Assembly (NCBI GenBank): GCA_913058345.1
Contig: CAJXQR010000002.1
Span: 124,001-188,000 of the forward strand
DNA from: an uncultured Gammaproteobacteria bacterium
Lineage (GTDB): Bacteria; Pseudomonadota; Gammaproteobacteria; Pseudomonadales; Porticoccaceae
Length of the DNA stretch: 64,000 nucleotides
Direction of reading: 5' to 3'
Shown here in pieces: positions 27,347-37,618 of this stretch (positions within the stretch are counted from its first letter, which is position 1; every line of letters begins with the position of its first letter). The translations under genes and the position numbers were made by a program. The notes beneath the pieces were generated by a model. It searched no databases, had not been told where the DNA came from, and worked only from the letters and a program-made list of their open reading frames with translations.

Positions 27347-28168
27347 CTAAAGCGGCAGTTCTGGCAAGCGTTTAAAATCCCTACGGTAAAGCTGTATTGC
27401 GCGTTTTGTTACGCTATTAAGAAGTGATTCATGACGATTAAATACCTCTCGCAAAGGCATATTGAAATAGACCCGCAAGAAAAGATAAACATCTTTCTTT
27501 GTCAGACCAATATCGAGGGATGAAAAGTAAATACTGGCAACATCTTTTACTAACCAGCGACGTGGGACCGTCGCTCTCATCTGTGCCCGATGTAAATCGA
27601 CCAAAAACAAGCGAGGCTCATCCTTTACACTCTTGGGGTCGACAGATAGATCCAACAGAAAATGGCAAATATATAAATCCCGATGATTAATACCCGCACC
27701 GTGAATGGTGCGCGCTATGGTCGCCACTTTGCGAATTAAGGCTCTCCGCTCATTAGCCGGCGGCGGATTATGCGGCCATTGCTCAGCATAGCGCGCCAGA
27801 CTCAAGGTATTCGCTAGTTCTTCTGTAACGAGAAAGGAGAGTTTTTTAGCCGGATTATGGCCTTTACAACCATAAGCAAGTGCATTTAACGAATCGAGAC
27901 CCAATTCGTGAACTCGATTAATCGCCAACCATTCATTCGAGGCGCCGGTGACGGGCATTTTTAATTGCAGTAAGTTTTTAATAATTTCACGCCAGCCAAT
28001 GCCGGTGTGTAGCTTGCGATAATACGTTTTACCCGCGAGTTGAAATTTCAGGGTTTGCCGCCCTTCTTTATCACGAACCACTTCACCTTCCACAGACTGC
28101 AACCACGCAAACACATCTCTATCGCGCCAGAGTTCCTGCAATTCACCACGGAGTATTAACTCGGTCAC
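27347..28168 (-). CDS. waaP: LPS core heptose(I) kinase
   Basis: 273 residues, standard WaaP length. YYRKLHTGIGWREIIKN supplies the ATP lysine region, INHRDLYICHFLLDL is the WaaP-specific catalytic loop and LFLVDLHRAQMR the metal motif. It phosphorylates heptose I, which stabilises the outer membrane through divalent cation bridges. The start overlaps the waaG stop by 4 bases (ATGA). Confidence 0.94.
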   Translation of the reverse strand: MTELILRGELQELWRDRDVFAWLQSVEGEVVRDKEGRQTLKFQLAGKTYYRKLHTGIGWREIIKNLLQLKMPVTGASNEWLAINRVHELGLDSLNALAYGCKGHNPAKKLSFLVTEELANTLSLARYAEQWPHNPPPANERRALIRKVATIARTIHGAGINHRDLYICHFLLDLSVDPKSVKDEPRLFLVDLHRAQMRATVPRRWLVKDVASIYFSSLDIGLTKKDVYLFLRVYFNMPLREVFNRHESLLNSVTKRAIQLYRRDFKRLPELPL

Positions 28169-29316
28169 TGGCTCACTCCCTTTTCAGCAACAAGCTTTTC
28201 CATAATATCGACGGCGACCTGAGGCCGACTGTAAACATCACTCGTTGCGGCAAAACGTTCACCTTTGCTATGCCATTGTTCGCCCGATATAACGAGGGCT
28301 TCGTTAATTGCCGCAACGTAAGCATCAGCATTAAACGGGCTGGCAATGACCGTGCCCATTTGCGCTTCTCGCACATAGTGTGCATAACCACAAACATCAC
28401 TGGCCACCACCGGCAAACCGGCGATCATGGCTTCGAGCAGGGCATTGCCGGTATTTTCTTTGTAGGCCGGGTGTAAGAGCACATCCGCTGCCTGTAACAG
28501 GTTCGGCACATCATCGCGACCACCGAGAAAACGCACGTGCTCCTGTAAGCCGAGTTTTTGTGCCTGACGCACAAATTGCTCGCGCTTATCGTCACCCACT
28601 ACCAGCAATACACCATTCATCCCCTGCTCACACAGAGTGTGCAATGCATCAATACTACGATCCAGGCCTTTGGTTTTATAACCAGAACCGAGGGCTAAAA
28701 AGCATTTTTGTTGATCGCCTATACCGAGTTGTTGCCGCGTCTTACCGCGAATCACCTGCCAGTTATCAGGGGCCACTCGATTCGTCGCAATACCCGGTGG
28801 CAAGGTATGAAAACGATTTTCTGAGGTGCCATAGCACTGTACAAAGCGCGCACGCTCAGGGCGAGAGACTTCAAGAATTTGCGTCTTTGAAGCAACCCCA
28901 AATACCGCTTTTTCGAGCTTTAAATAGGCTTTCGTTCTAGGCGCAAGGCGATAAAAAAAGCCTCTCTCATGCTGAGCTTTGTAGGCAAAGCAAGAGTCAG
29001 CCGCATAATACAGATCGAGCCCGGGCCACTTATTAAAGCCCACCAGTAAATCGCAGGCTTTTAATTGGGGGCGTAAATCCGTAATAAAATTTTGCATGCG
29101 AGCCGCATTACCCCAGCCACGGGCAGGAATTATTTGCAGATCAATTTCCGCCGGACAATCACCCTGCCAATCACTGCAATAAATAGTCACGTTATGACCC
29201 CGGGCAATGGCCTCTAGTGCCATTGCCAGCATATTGCGCTGCAAGCCCCCGAAGGGAAAATATTTATAGAGTGCGAAGGCTAACTGCAAGGGAGATGAAC
29301 CATCAGTTTCACCCAT
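28165..29316 (-). CDS. waaG: LPS core glucosyltransferase I
   Basis: 383 residues, GT4 family GT-B fold. The N-terminal FALYKYFPFGGLQRNMLAMA and the acceptor-site GFNKWPGLDLYYAADSCF are typical of WaaG, and the donor-site NTGNALLEAMIAGLPVVAS is the GT4 EX7E motif. It adds the first outer-core hexose to heptose II from a UDP-sugar. It lies between waaF and waaP in the usual order. Confidence 0.94.
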   Translation of the reverse strand: MGETDGSSPLQLAFALYKYFPFGGLQRNMLAMALEAIARGHNVTIYCSDWQGDCPAEIDLQIIPARGWGNAARMQNFITDLRPQLKACDLLVGFNKWPGLDLYYAADSCFAYKAQHERGFFYRLAPRTKAYLKLEKAVFGVASKTQILEVSRPERARFVQCYGTSENRFHTLPPGIATNRVAPDNWQVIRGKTRQQLGIGDQQKCFLALGSGYKTKGLDRSIDALHTLCEQGMNGVLLVVGDDKREQFVRQAQKLGLQEHVRFLGGRDDVPNLLQAADVLLHPAYKENTGNALLEAMIAGLPVVASDVCGYAHYVREAQMGTVIASPFNADAYVAAINEALVISGEQWHSKGERFAATSDVYSRPQVAVDIMEKLVAEKGVSQ

Positions 29317-29319
29317 TTA

Positions 29320-30369
29320 TCAGGCTTGTGCTGGCGTGTCAGTATCGACGAGCCTGTCCAGCGCTGCAATAACCCGCTGCGGTTCCAACTCGACCAAACA
29401 CTTCATATCGCCTCGTGGACACTCGCGCTGAAAGCAGGGCCCGCAATCAACGGGCACCGATAACACCTCGACACAATCACCTAGAGGTGGTGTAAAGTCT
29501 GGGGAGGTCGAACCATACACCACTACCAATGGCCGACCCAGGGCAGCACTAATGTGCATTAAACCCGAGTCGTTGCTAACAACTGCCGTGGCCATAGAGA
29601 GCAAATCTATCGCCTCAGACAATTCGGTTTGCCCGGCCAGATTGCGAATATACGTCGTGTTCTCGCCTGTTACTGATGTGCTAATACTTTCGCCAACTTC
29701 GGCATCGCTCGCCGAACCCATTAGCCAAACCTGCCAACCCCGGTCGAGCATCGTTTGGGCAACCTGTTGATAATGCCCTTCGGGCCAGCGCTTGGCGGGG
29801 CCAAATTCAGCGCCAGGGCACAACGCCAGTACCGGCCGAGTCAAGTCGATAGCAAATTTTTCACGCAGCGCTGCCAGGGCCCCCTCATCCACTTCAAGAT
29901 GAGGGCGCGGCAGTTCGGCAGGCAGGGCCTTGCCCTCGGGATAAGCCAGCGCAATAAAGCGCTCTATCATCAGCGGGTAGCGCTGCTTATCGAGCAAACG
30001 AATATCGTTGAGCAGACCAAAACGCATTTCACCGCGCCAGCCCACACGCTGGGGAATACCGGCAAAGGCGGGAATTAAGGCGGATTTTAAAGAGTTGGGT
30101 AGCACATAAGCTTCATCGTAAGCTCGCTTGCGCAGCTGTTGGGCCAGTGCCCAGCGTTTCGTAAGTGCCAGCTCACCATGACCAACCGGCATGTCAATCG
30201 CGCCGCTAACTTCAGGCATGCGCTCGAGAAGAGGACGGCTCCAGGCCGGGGCCAGCACGTCGATGCGACAACCGGGGTCGCGTTGTTTAAGACAGGTAAA
30301 TAGCGTTTGCGCCATTACCATATCGCCGACCCACGAAGGGCCGACAATAAGGATTTTTTTGCTGTTAAT
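29320..30369 (-). CDS. waaF: LPS heptosyltransferase II, probably initiated at a non-standard AUU codon
   Basis: About 349 residues if started at ATT 30369. The first ATG (30321) lies inside the protein: it would remove the conserved first strand KKILIVGPSWVGD that E. coli WaaF has at its very N-terminus. The frame is open upstream to the ilvE stop codon (30409-30411, same frame) but contains no ATG, GTG, TTG or CTG. ATT at 30367-30369, with AGAGA upstream, is the best candidate; two other ATT codons and one ACG lie further 5'. Motif VSNDSGLMHISAALGRPLV binds ADP-heptose. It adds heptose II. Confidence 0.85.
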   Translation of the reverse strand: MNSKKILIVGPSWVGDMVMAQTLFTCLKQRDPGCRIDVLAPAWSRPLLERMPEVSGAIDMPVGHGELALTKRWALAQQLRKRAYDEAYVLPNSLKSALIPAFAGIPQRVGWRGEMRFGLLNDIRLLDKQRYPLMIERFIALAYPEGKALPAELPRPHLEVDEGALAALREKFAIDLTRPVLALCPGAEFGPAKRWPEGHYQQVAQTMLDRGWQVWLMGSASDAEVGESISTSVTGENTTYIRNLAGQTELSEAIDLLSMATAVVSNDSGLMHISAALGRPLVVVYGSTSPDFTPPLGDCVEVLSVPVDCGPCFQRECPRGDMKCLVELEPQRVIAALDRLVDTDTPAQA

Positions 30370-30408
30370 TAGCGTATCTCTGTTAATGCGACTGTCAATA
30401 AAGTGGTC

Positions 30409-31338
30409 TTAAGCCTCGATCGGCGCCAACCACTCTGGGTGCTCGTCATTGCGACCACGCACGGCATCGAAATAAGCCGTTTGCAGCTCGGCAGTGATCG
30501 GCCCACGCGAGCCACAACCGATTTCGCGATTATCCAGCTCACGAATTGGCAGAACTTCAGCGGCAGTACCGGTGAAGAAGGCTTCGTCAGCAATATACAC
30601 TTCGTCGCGAGTAATACGCTTTTCACGCACCTCGTAACCGCGCTCTTGCGCTATTTGAATCACGCTGCCACGCGTAATGCCGTCGAGACAGGAGGTCAGC
30701 TCGGGGGTGTAGAGAACGCCATCTCGCACGATGAAAAAATTCTCGCCGCTGCCCTCGGCGACGTAGCCGTCCACGTCGAGTAGCAGGGCCTCATCATAAC
30801 CATTTTGCAGAGCCTCGCGCAGCGCCATCATCGAGTTCATATAACTGCCATTCGCCTTCGCCTTGCACATGGTGATATTGACATGGTGGCGGGTGTAGGA
30901 CGAAGTATGAATGCGAATACCCTGCTCCAGCGATTCGGGGCTCATATAGGAAGGCCATTCCCACGAAGCCACAATCACATGGGTCGACAGGCCATCGGCG
31001 CGCAGACCCATAGCCTCTGAGCCGAGAAACGCCATGGGGCGTAAATAGGCTTCTTTGAGATTATTGGCTTTGACTACGTCGAGCTGCGCCTGGTTCAGCG
31101 TGTCTTCATCGAAGGGCATGTTGATGCCGACAATTTTTGCTGAGTTACGCAGGCGCCGAGTGTGCTCTTTTAAACGAAAAATCGCCGTGCCTTTACTCTC
31201 AGTATTGTAGGCGCGCACACCTTCAAAGACGCCCATGCCATAATGCAGGGTATGGGTTAACACATGCACTTTGGCATCGCGCCAGGGTACCATTTCACCA
31301 TCAAACCAAATATAACCATCGCGATCTGCAAATGACAT
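30409..31338 (-). CDS. ilvE: Branched-chain amino acid aminotransferase
   Basis: 309 residues, fold type IV PLP enzyme. The PLP lysine lies in MCKAKANGSYMN, the phosphate cup in GYVAEGSGENFF and ITRGSVIQ, and TGTAAEVLPI near the C-terminus. It catalyses the last step of Ile, Leu and Val synthesis. It lies between glnE and waaF, as in Pseudomonas; its stop codon is in frame with the 5' extension of waaF. Confidence 0.96.
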   Translation of the reverse strand: MSFADRDGYIWFDGEMVPWRDAKVHVLTHTLHYGMGVFEGVRAYNTESKGTAIFRLKEHTRRLRNSAKIVGINMPFDEDTLNQAQLDVVKANNLKEAYLRPMAFLGSEAMGLRADGLSTHVIVASWEWPSYMSPESLEQGIRIHTSSYTRHHVNITMCKAKANGSYMNSMMALREALQNGYDEALLLDVDGYVAEGSGENFFIVRDGVLYTPELTSCLDGITRGSVIQIAQERGYEVREKRITRDEVYIADEAFFTGTAAEVLPIRELDNREIGCGSRGPITAELQTAYFDAVRGRNDEHPEWLAPIEA

Positions 31339-31350
31339 TGAATTACTCCT

Positions 31351-34263
31351 CTACGCTAATTTTTCACTACCAAATAACCGCGTCCAAATAGTGGCGACGG
31401 CCTGACGGTGGATATCAAATTCCCCAGTTTTCACCACACCCGGTAACTGCTGCAACTGCAAGCGGTGACCCGCAGAGCGATAGGCAATATAAGCCTGTGT
31501 TAATTGCTCACCTTCCTCTGTCGAAAAAAAGCCAGCCTTCACGAGCTCATCCAGTATACGGATATTGTCGTGCCACTGAGCCACGGCGGGTACAGATTTG
31601 GACTGAGCTAAAACCGCGAATTGAACCATAAATTCAATGTCGACGATACCTCCCCTATCCTGTTTAAGATTGAACTCACCCTCCGTCTGCGCACTGAGCC
31701 CCGAGCCAAGATGCTCAAACATTTTGCTGCGCATAGCACTGACCTCACTGCGCAGGGTCTCAAGGTCGCGCTCCTGCTCCAGCAACTGCCTGCGCAAAGC
31801 CTCAAACGCATCGCCCAGCGACGGATTACCGGCAATTGCCCTGGCCCGTACCAGGGCTTGCTGCTCCCAGGTCCAGGCGCTTTCTCGCTGATATTTTTCA
31901 AAAGCCGCCAACGAGCAAACCAGCAAACCTGAATTCCCCGAGGGCCGCAGGCGCATATCGGTTTCATAGAGCACACCCGAGGCCATGCGCGTACCGAGAA
32001 TATGCAAGATGCGCTGTCCCAGCCTGGCAAAAAAAGTGTCATTATCAACACTGCGCTCACCATCGGTATTCAAGCCCTGGGTGGCGTTATGAATAAACAC
32101 CATATCTAAATCCGAACCGTGACCCAATTCAATGCCACCCAGCTTGCCGTAACCGACGATCAACAGGCCCGGTGTTTGCCCATCACTATTACAGGGCAAA
32201 CCATAGCGACTGGTCATATCCCGCCAGGCAATGGCCAGAACCTGCTCCAGCATGACCTCAGCCAACCAGGTTAAATAGTCGCTGACGCGCATCAAAGGCA
32301 GCAGCTCCATCACCTCGCAAGCGGCAACCCGCAAACTGTGGGCGAGGCGAAAATAGCGCAGCGTTTCCATCTGTGCTTCGAGATCTTCATCGGGAATGCG
32401 CATCAATAGCTGACGCAATTCATCCGCCAGCTGTTGACGGTCGGGCGGCGTATAAAGGGTTCGCACATCGAGCAGTTCATCGAGCAGAGCCGGGTTGCGT
32501 GCCAGGCTATCGGCGATCCATGGGCTAGCGGCACAGAGTTTTACCAACTGCTCCAGCGCTGCTGGACTCTCGATTAAGAGTATCAAATACGCACTGCGCC
32601 GGGCGACTGCCTCAACTAGCACCAGTACTCGCTTGAGAGCCTCGGAAGCATTGCCCTCTTGAGCGCAAGTGTTAAGTAATAACGGCAGTAATGTATCAAG
32701 ACGAGAGCGCGTATCCGTTGGCATGGCTTGAACGGCTGCACTTTGCACCAACTTCAGCAAGGACTGCGTAGCCAGTTCGACATCGTCATAGCCAAGCTCA
32801 GTCAAACGCGCTGTCACTTCCTCACTTTCATCAAGCGGCCAGACATCGACATCTTTCTCGCCATCACTGTCGTCGGTATTGTCAGCAAAACCGCTGAAAA
32901 TGCCACGTACAAGGTTGCGATGGCTGTCGAGCTCAAGCATAAACTGGGCCCAGTCAGCAAAACCCATCATAACGGCCATGCGCAGTTGCCCCAGCTCATC
33001 ATCAGGTAAGAGCTGGGTTTGCTGATCTCGCCAGCTCTGTATAACGTGCTCTACATCGCGCAGGAAACAGTAGCTTTGCCACAGCTTGTCGCCACTGCCA
33101 TCAGGGAGTAGCTTTTCCTCATCGATTACGCTCAAAACCTGGCGCAAGCTTTGGGTCTGAAAGTGCAGATCGCGCCCACCTCGAATTAACTGGAAGGCCT
33201 GGGCGGTAAATTCAATTTCGCGAATACCGCCGGGGCCGAGTTTAATGTCACTCCCCAACCCCCGACGCTGCACCTCACGCTGAATCATTGCCTTCATCGC
33301 GCGCAGTGACTCAATAGCACCAAAGTCAATATAGCGGCGATACGTGAAAGGCCGCAGTATATTCATTAACTCGGCTCTCACCGTTTCATCGCCGGTAATC
33401 GCCCGGCATTTAATCATCGCGTAACGCTCCCAGTCGCGCCCCTGCGCCTGGTAATACGCTTCGATCGCAGCAAAATTCAACACCAAAGTACCGCTTTCAC
33501 CATAGGGCCGCAGGCGCATATCAACGCGAAACACAAAACCGTCAACCGTTTTATTGTCCAGCGCCTGAATTAACTTTTGGCCGAGTCGTATAAAGAACTC
33601 TTGATTAGTGCACTGGCTGCGGCCACCCTCCGTTTCACCGGCTTCGGGATAGGTAAAAATCAAGTCAATGTCAGACGATACATTCAACTCACCGGCACCC
33701 AGCTTGCCCATGCCTACGACGATCAGCTCCTGACGTTGACCACTCTCAGCACCTATCGGCGTGCCCCAACGCTCGGCCAGCATGGCATAGAGAAAATCCA
33801 TTGCCGCCTTAATCGTTACATCCGCCAGCCAGGACATATCAGCGGTGGTTTCCATCGTGTCGGCCAGGCGTGTGAGGTCGCGCCAAATAATGCGCAGCAT
33901 TGCGCGACGGCGGAACGTCCTCAGGCCACGGTGTAATAGCGCCTCGCTTTCATATGTCTGCAATTCGTCAGGCACAGCGTTGTCACTGCGCGAGGTCAGC
34001 AGCTCACCACTCTCAACCAGGTCACGCAGCAACTCGGGAAATTGAATACAAACCTGTGCGACAAACTCACTGCCCGCCCAGACCCAGCGCAATTGTTGAG
34101 CAAAAACCTCATCATCCAACTGTTGCTCCAACCAACGCCTGTCTTCTTCACAAGCCCGCTCGTGAAAGCGCTCAAGTTGAGTGTCGACACTCAAACTTAG
34201 TGCTGGCGGTAGCTGCAAATTTTTCATAAATATCGGTCCATTAAACGATTCATCGCTGTGCAT
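31351..34263 (-). CDS. glnE: Glutamine synthetase adenylyltransferase / adenylyl-removing enzyme
   Basis: 970 residues from ATG 34263, which has GGGGTG at five bases; the ATG at 34284 lacks a site and the one at 34227 has a poorer one. Two nucleotidyltransferase domains: the N-terminal deadenylating half with GKLGAGELNVSSDIDLIF, the C-terminal adenylylating half with GYGKLGGIELGHGSDLDMVF, joined by the central regulatory region. It controls glutamine synthetase in response to PII. It is divergent from argE. Confidence 0.95.
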   Translation of the reverse strand: MHSDESFNGPIFMKNLQLPPALSLSVDTQLERFHERACEEDRRWLEQQLDDEVFAQQLRWVWAGSEFVAQVCIQFPELLRDLVESGELLTSRSDNAVPDELQTYESEALLHRGLRTFRRRAMLRIIWRDLTRLADTMETTADMSWLADVTIKAAMDFLYAMLAERWGTPIGAESGQRQELIVVGMGKLGAGELNVSSDIDLIFTYPEAGETEGGRSQCTNQEFFIRLGQKLIQALDNKTVDGFVFRVDMRLRPYGESGTLVLNFAAIEAYYQAQGRDWERYAMIKCRAITGDETVRAELMNILRPFTYRRYIDFGAIESLRAMKAMIQREVQRRGLGSDIKLGPGGIREIEFTAQAFQLIRGGRDLHFQTQSLRQVLSVIDEEKLLPDGSGDKLWQSYCFLRDVEHVIQSWRDQQTQLLPDDELGQLRMAVMMGFADWAQFMLELDSHRNLVRGIFSGFADNTDDSDGEKDVDVWPLDESEEVTARLTELGYDDVELATQSLLKLVQSAAVQAMPTDTRSRLDTLLPLLLNTCAQEGNASEALKRVLVLVEAVARRSAYLILLIESPAALEQLVKLCAASPWIADSLARNPALLDELLDVRTLYTPPDRQQLADELRQLLMRIPDEDLEAQMETLRYFRLAHSLRVAACEVMELLPLMRVSDYLTWLAEVMLEQVLAIAWRDMTSRYGLPCNSDGQTPGLLIVGYGKLGGIELGHGSDLDMVFIHNATQGLNTDGERSVDNDTFFARLGQRILHILGTRMASGVLYETDMRLRPSGNSGLLVCSLAAFEKYQRESAWTWEQQALVRARAIAGNPSLGDAFEALRRQLLEQERDLETLRSEVSAMRSKMFEHLGSGLSAQTEGEFNLKQDRGGIVDIEFMVQFAVLAQSKSVPAVAQWHDNIRILDELVKAGFFSTEEGEQLTQAYIAYRSAGHRLQLQQLPGVVKTGEFDIHRQAVATIWTRLFGSEKLA

Positions 34264-34419
34264 TTTCACCCCACGATATTGCAAGATAATACAAGGCTCC
34301 CATCAGACCGCACATTGTGCCGCAGCAGGCAGATTGCATTTTTACCGCGTGAGCTTACACTTCTTTAAGCACGTCATTTAGCAAACCATGATTCCCTACT
34401 CGAGGTCGCCGGGCAAGCC

Positions 34420-35559
34420 ATGAATTTTCTCTCCATGCTACAGGCGCTGATTGCCAGCAACTCCATTAGCAGTGTTAACGCCGATGTCGATCAGGGCAAC
34501 CGGGAAGTCATCGACATCCTCGCCAACTGGCTCGACGACCTCGGTTTTGCCACCGAAGTCATGCCCCTTGACGATCCGCGCAAAGCCAACCTTATCGCCA
34601 CCCTCGGCACCGGTCCCGGCGGCCTGGTGCTGGCCGGACACACCGACACCGTACCCTGTGACGAAGCTCTCTGGCAGCAATCACCCTTTGCCCTGACCGA
34701 ACGAGACAATCGCCTCTACGGCCTTGGTGTTTGCGACATGAAAGGCTTCTTTCCTCTGGCCATTGAGGCCGCAAAAAACTTTCTCGACAAACCCTTACAG
34801 CAACCCTTGATTATTCTCGCTACCGCCGATGAAGAGTCCTCCATGGGAGGCGCCCGTGCGCTGGCAGCAGCGGGCAAACCCAAAGCCCGCGCCGCCTTAA
34901 TCGGCGAGCCCACCGGCATGAAGCCAATCGCCATGCACAAAGGCATCATGATTGAAAAGCTGCTGATACAGGGAAAATCCGGCCACTCCAGCAACCCCGG
35001 CCTGGGCAACAACGCGCTACACACCATGCATGACGCCCTCGGCGTATTGCGCACCCTGCAAAGTGAATTAAAGACGAACTATCACAACCCGCTCTTTGCC
35101 ATCGACTACCCTACCCTCAACCTCGGTTGCATTCACGGCGGCGATAACCCCAATCGCATTTGCGGCCACAGCGAGCTCGGGTTTGAAATACGCCCCCTGC
35201 CAGGCATGGACATTGAGGAGCTGCAGGCTTTACTCGAACAACGTTTGCTTGGCCTCGGCGCAGCAGAAGGCACCCAGGTGAGCATGCAACACTTTGGTGT
35301 GCCGGCCTTTGCCGCCGACGATGGCTCCGAGCTCGTCACCCTCTGTGAAAAACTCACCGGCCATAGCAGCGAAAGTGTCGCTTTCGCCACCGAGGCACCT
35401 TATTTACACCAACTCGGTATGGACGCCATGGTGCTCGGCCCCGGCGATATCGACCAAGCTCACCAGCCCGATGAATATCTTGCTACCGAGCGCATTAAAC
35501 CCATGCTAAAACTGCTTGAAAACGTTATTGCTTATTATTGCTTGCAGAGTCACCAGTAA
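34420..35559 (+). CDS. argE: Acetylornithine deacetylase
   Basis: 379 residues, M20 metallopeptidase fold. Zinc ligands are H74 (AGHTDTVP), D in VCDMKGFF, and E in TADEESSMGG; IGEPTGM and a late H in DIDQAHQPDEY complete the site. It releases ornithine from N-acetylornithine, matching the acetylated cycle begun by argA at 48559. The intergenic region to glnE is 156 bp. Confidence 0.93.
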   Translation: MNFLSMLQALIASNSISSVNADVDQGNREVIDILANWLDDLGFATEVMPLDDPRKANLIATLGTGPGGLVLAGHTDTVPCDEALWQQSPFALTERDNRLYGLGVCDMKGFFPLAIEAAKNFLDKPLQQPLIILATADEESSMGGARALAAAGKPKARAALIGEPTGMKPIAMHKGIMIEKLLIQGKSGHSSNPGLGNNALHTMHDALGVLRTLQSELKTNYHNPLFAIDYPTLNLGCIHGGDNPNRICGHSELGFEIRPLPGMDIEELQALLEQRLLGLGAAEGTQVSMQHFGVPAFAADDGSELVTLCEKLTGHSSESVAFATEAPYLHQLGMDAMVLGPGDIDQAHQPDEYLATERIKPMLKLLENVIAYYCLQSHQ

Positions 35560-35938
35560 AGCCAGAACCGAATTGTTAAATTTTGATCACAATTAGAAGA
35601 TGCTAGTCAATAACAGACAGCCAGCTTTTAAAAGACCTGCAACAAAAGCAAAGCGGCAAGGGCCGGGAGACAGTCCTGAAATCAAAATAGTCATCCTCTT
35701 AGCGGGGCTAGCCTCTCACAACACCGTTAAAAATCGCCGCTAATTGCTGCAGATAGTTTGGTTGCAAGTGTTCAAGAGCAACCCGGTAGTTTGCTATATC
35801 CGCTTAACTTCAAGTTTCATCGTTATAGCCGCTTCACCCTTATTGCTATGACATCTTGACTTAAACACTTCAAGTCTTGTCTAAAACACCCTAAGTCCGT
35901 GATATTGGATGCCTGATAGTCGCCTGGTCGTCAGTTAG
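35560..35938. other. Gene-free spacer after argE
   Basis: No coding frame with protein character. A short dyad CTTGACTTAAACACTTCAAG (around 35856-35875) could pair, but no clear terminator tail follows. Both neighbours point toward it, so terminators would be expected here. Confidence 0.5.
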
Positions 35939-37618
35939 CTAGTTAGTACTCACTTTCCTCGTCTCCTCGAATACTGGTTTTGTCTGGTTGTCTTCTAACG
36001 ACGAAGTCGCAAATAAATGTGCCATAACTCGCGCTGATTTAACCATTTGTTCTGCTAATTGATGCATGCGGGTGAGTTGTTCGGTGGTCAACGTCATATC
36101 CCGTATTTGTATCCGCTGGTGAGCACCGGCAGTCAATAGTTTCTCTTTAAGTGATTGATATGCTGATTCAAATGAGATTAGCAGCCGGTCACAATCGGCT
36201 ACCGAAAATGTTGTGTGCTGGACATTCGTCGCATCGATTAAGGTCGCCAGTGCTGAGCGAATTTGTGCCACCGAAGCCATCAATTCAGTATCACTTAAGG
36301 CCTGAATCCGGCTTTGGTAGGTAGCCAGTACTCGAGATAATTCCGCTGACGTTGCAAGGTATTGATCGCATCTCAATATCTTTGGCAGTTCTTCGGCTAT
36401 GGGAGCGGGTAAAGAAGCGCCCCCCAGCTGACTGACGAAGCTATCCACCTTCTGTACCAATTGCTGTACCGCAAGCTGGTTGTTTTCGAGCTTTTCTGCG
36501 GGGGCAAACTCAGAGCTGATGGCTCCTTTTGCCATGCCGCGCACTATTTCTGCGATATGGCCAAGTTCTAGGCAGACGGCGTTGATGGCCAGTGCCGGTG
36601 ATGCCAGCACGGTCTTATCCAGGTAGCGTGGCCGCCCTTCAATCTCCTCGGCACTACAGAAACGCTGAGCTAAAAAATGAGCCAATTTTCCTGTTAAAGG
36701 CCACATGACCAACACACCCAGTAGGTTAAATGCCGTATGGAACAAGGCGAGGCTGACGGCAGGGTTCTCTTCAAGCCCGAGGGCTTTACCCCCGACACCC
36801 ACCAGCCACAGCAGTATCGGCAATAATATCAGCGCCACAGCGCCAGTGGTAAGGTTGAAAATAATATGCGCGCTGGCAACACGCTTGGCATTCGGCGTAG
36901 CACCAATGACGGAGAAAACGGCGGTGGAGGTAGTGCCCACATTGGCTCCGATCACCATAGCAGCGGCGGCAGAAAGACTGACGACACCGCCGGTGGCAGC
37001 GGTGAGCACGATGGCGATGGCCGCGCTGGATGATTGCGTCAACAGCGTGATTAAAAAGCCCATGCCAAGAAACAGCAGCAGCCCTGAAAGCCCATCGGAA
37101 TTTAGCTGTTCGATCTGAGCAAAGGCGGCAATACCTTCGAAAGCGCCTTTAAGCACATCAATGCCAATAAAAAACAAGCCAAATCCTGCCAACGCCAAAC
37201 CCATAGCGCCGTAGCGTTTTTTTGCGCCGATCAAGCTCAGCAACATACCAAGCCCAATCAGCGGCAAAGCAAAGGCTTCAACTTTGAACTCAAAACCCAC
37301 GGCGGCCACCAGCCAACCGGTCATGGTCGTTCCCACGTTGGCACCAAAAACCACGCCCAAAGCCTGGGACATGCTCAAAATGCCCGCGTTGACAAAACCA
37401 ATGGTGGCTACCGTAACAGCGCTGGAAGACTGCACCAGGCCGGTAATGATGATGCCCGAGGCTATGCCCCGTTCCGGTGTTTTGGTCCAACGGCCAAGCA
37501 TGTCACTCAGCGCGTCGCCAGCCGCGAATTTAAGGCCGTCAGTGATTAAGGTAACAGCCAGTAAAAACAGGCCTAATCCGCCGGCCACACTGCCGATTAT
37601 GGTAAGGGTTTCAATCAT
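35939..37618 (-). CDS. Na/Pi cotransporter family protein with PhoU-like C-terminus
   Basis: 559 residues. The N-terminal ~320 residues form two inverted repeats of membrane helices, each with the phosphate-binding QSSSA motif (VQSSSAVTVA and TQSSSAAIAI), as in NptA/YjbB. The C-terminal ~200 residues are helical, PhoU-like, and cytoplasmic. It probably moves phosphate with sodium. It converges on argE. Confidence 0.9.
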   Translation of the reverse strand: MIETLTIIGSVAGGLGLFLLAVTLITDGLKFAAGDALSDMLGRWTKTPERGIASGIIITGLVQSSSAVTVATIGFVNAGILSMSQALGVVFGANVGTTMTGWLVAAVGFEFKVEAFALPLIGLGMLLSLIGAKKRYGAMGLALAGFGLFFIGIDVLKGAFEGIAAFAQIEQLNSDGLSGLLLFLGMGFLITLLTQSSSAAIAIVLTAATGGVVSLSAAAAMVIGANVGTTSTAVFSVIGATPNAKRVASAHIIFNLTTGAVALILLPILLWLVGVGGKALGLEENPAVSLALFHTAFNLLGVLVMWPLTGKLAHFLAQRFCSAEEIEGRPRYLDKTVLASPALAINAVCLELGHIAEIVRGMAKGAISSEFAPAEKLENNQLAVQQLVQKVDSFVSQLGGASLPAPIAEELPKILRCDQYLATSAELSRVLATYQSRIQALSDTELMASVAQIRSALATLIDATNVQHTTFSVADCDRLLISFESAYQSLKEKLLTAGAHQRIQIRDMTLTTEQLTRMHQLAEQMVKSARVMAHLFATSSLEDNQTKPVFEETRKVSTN

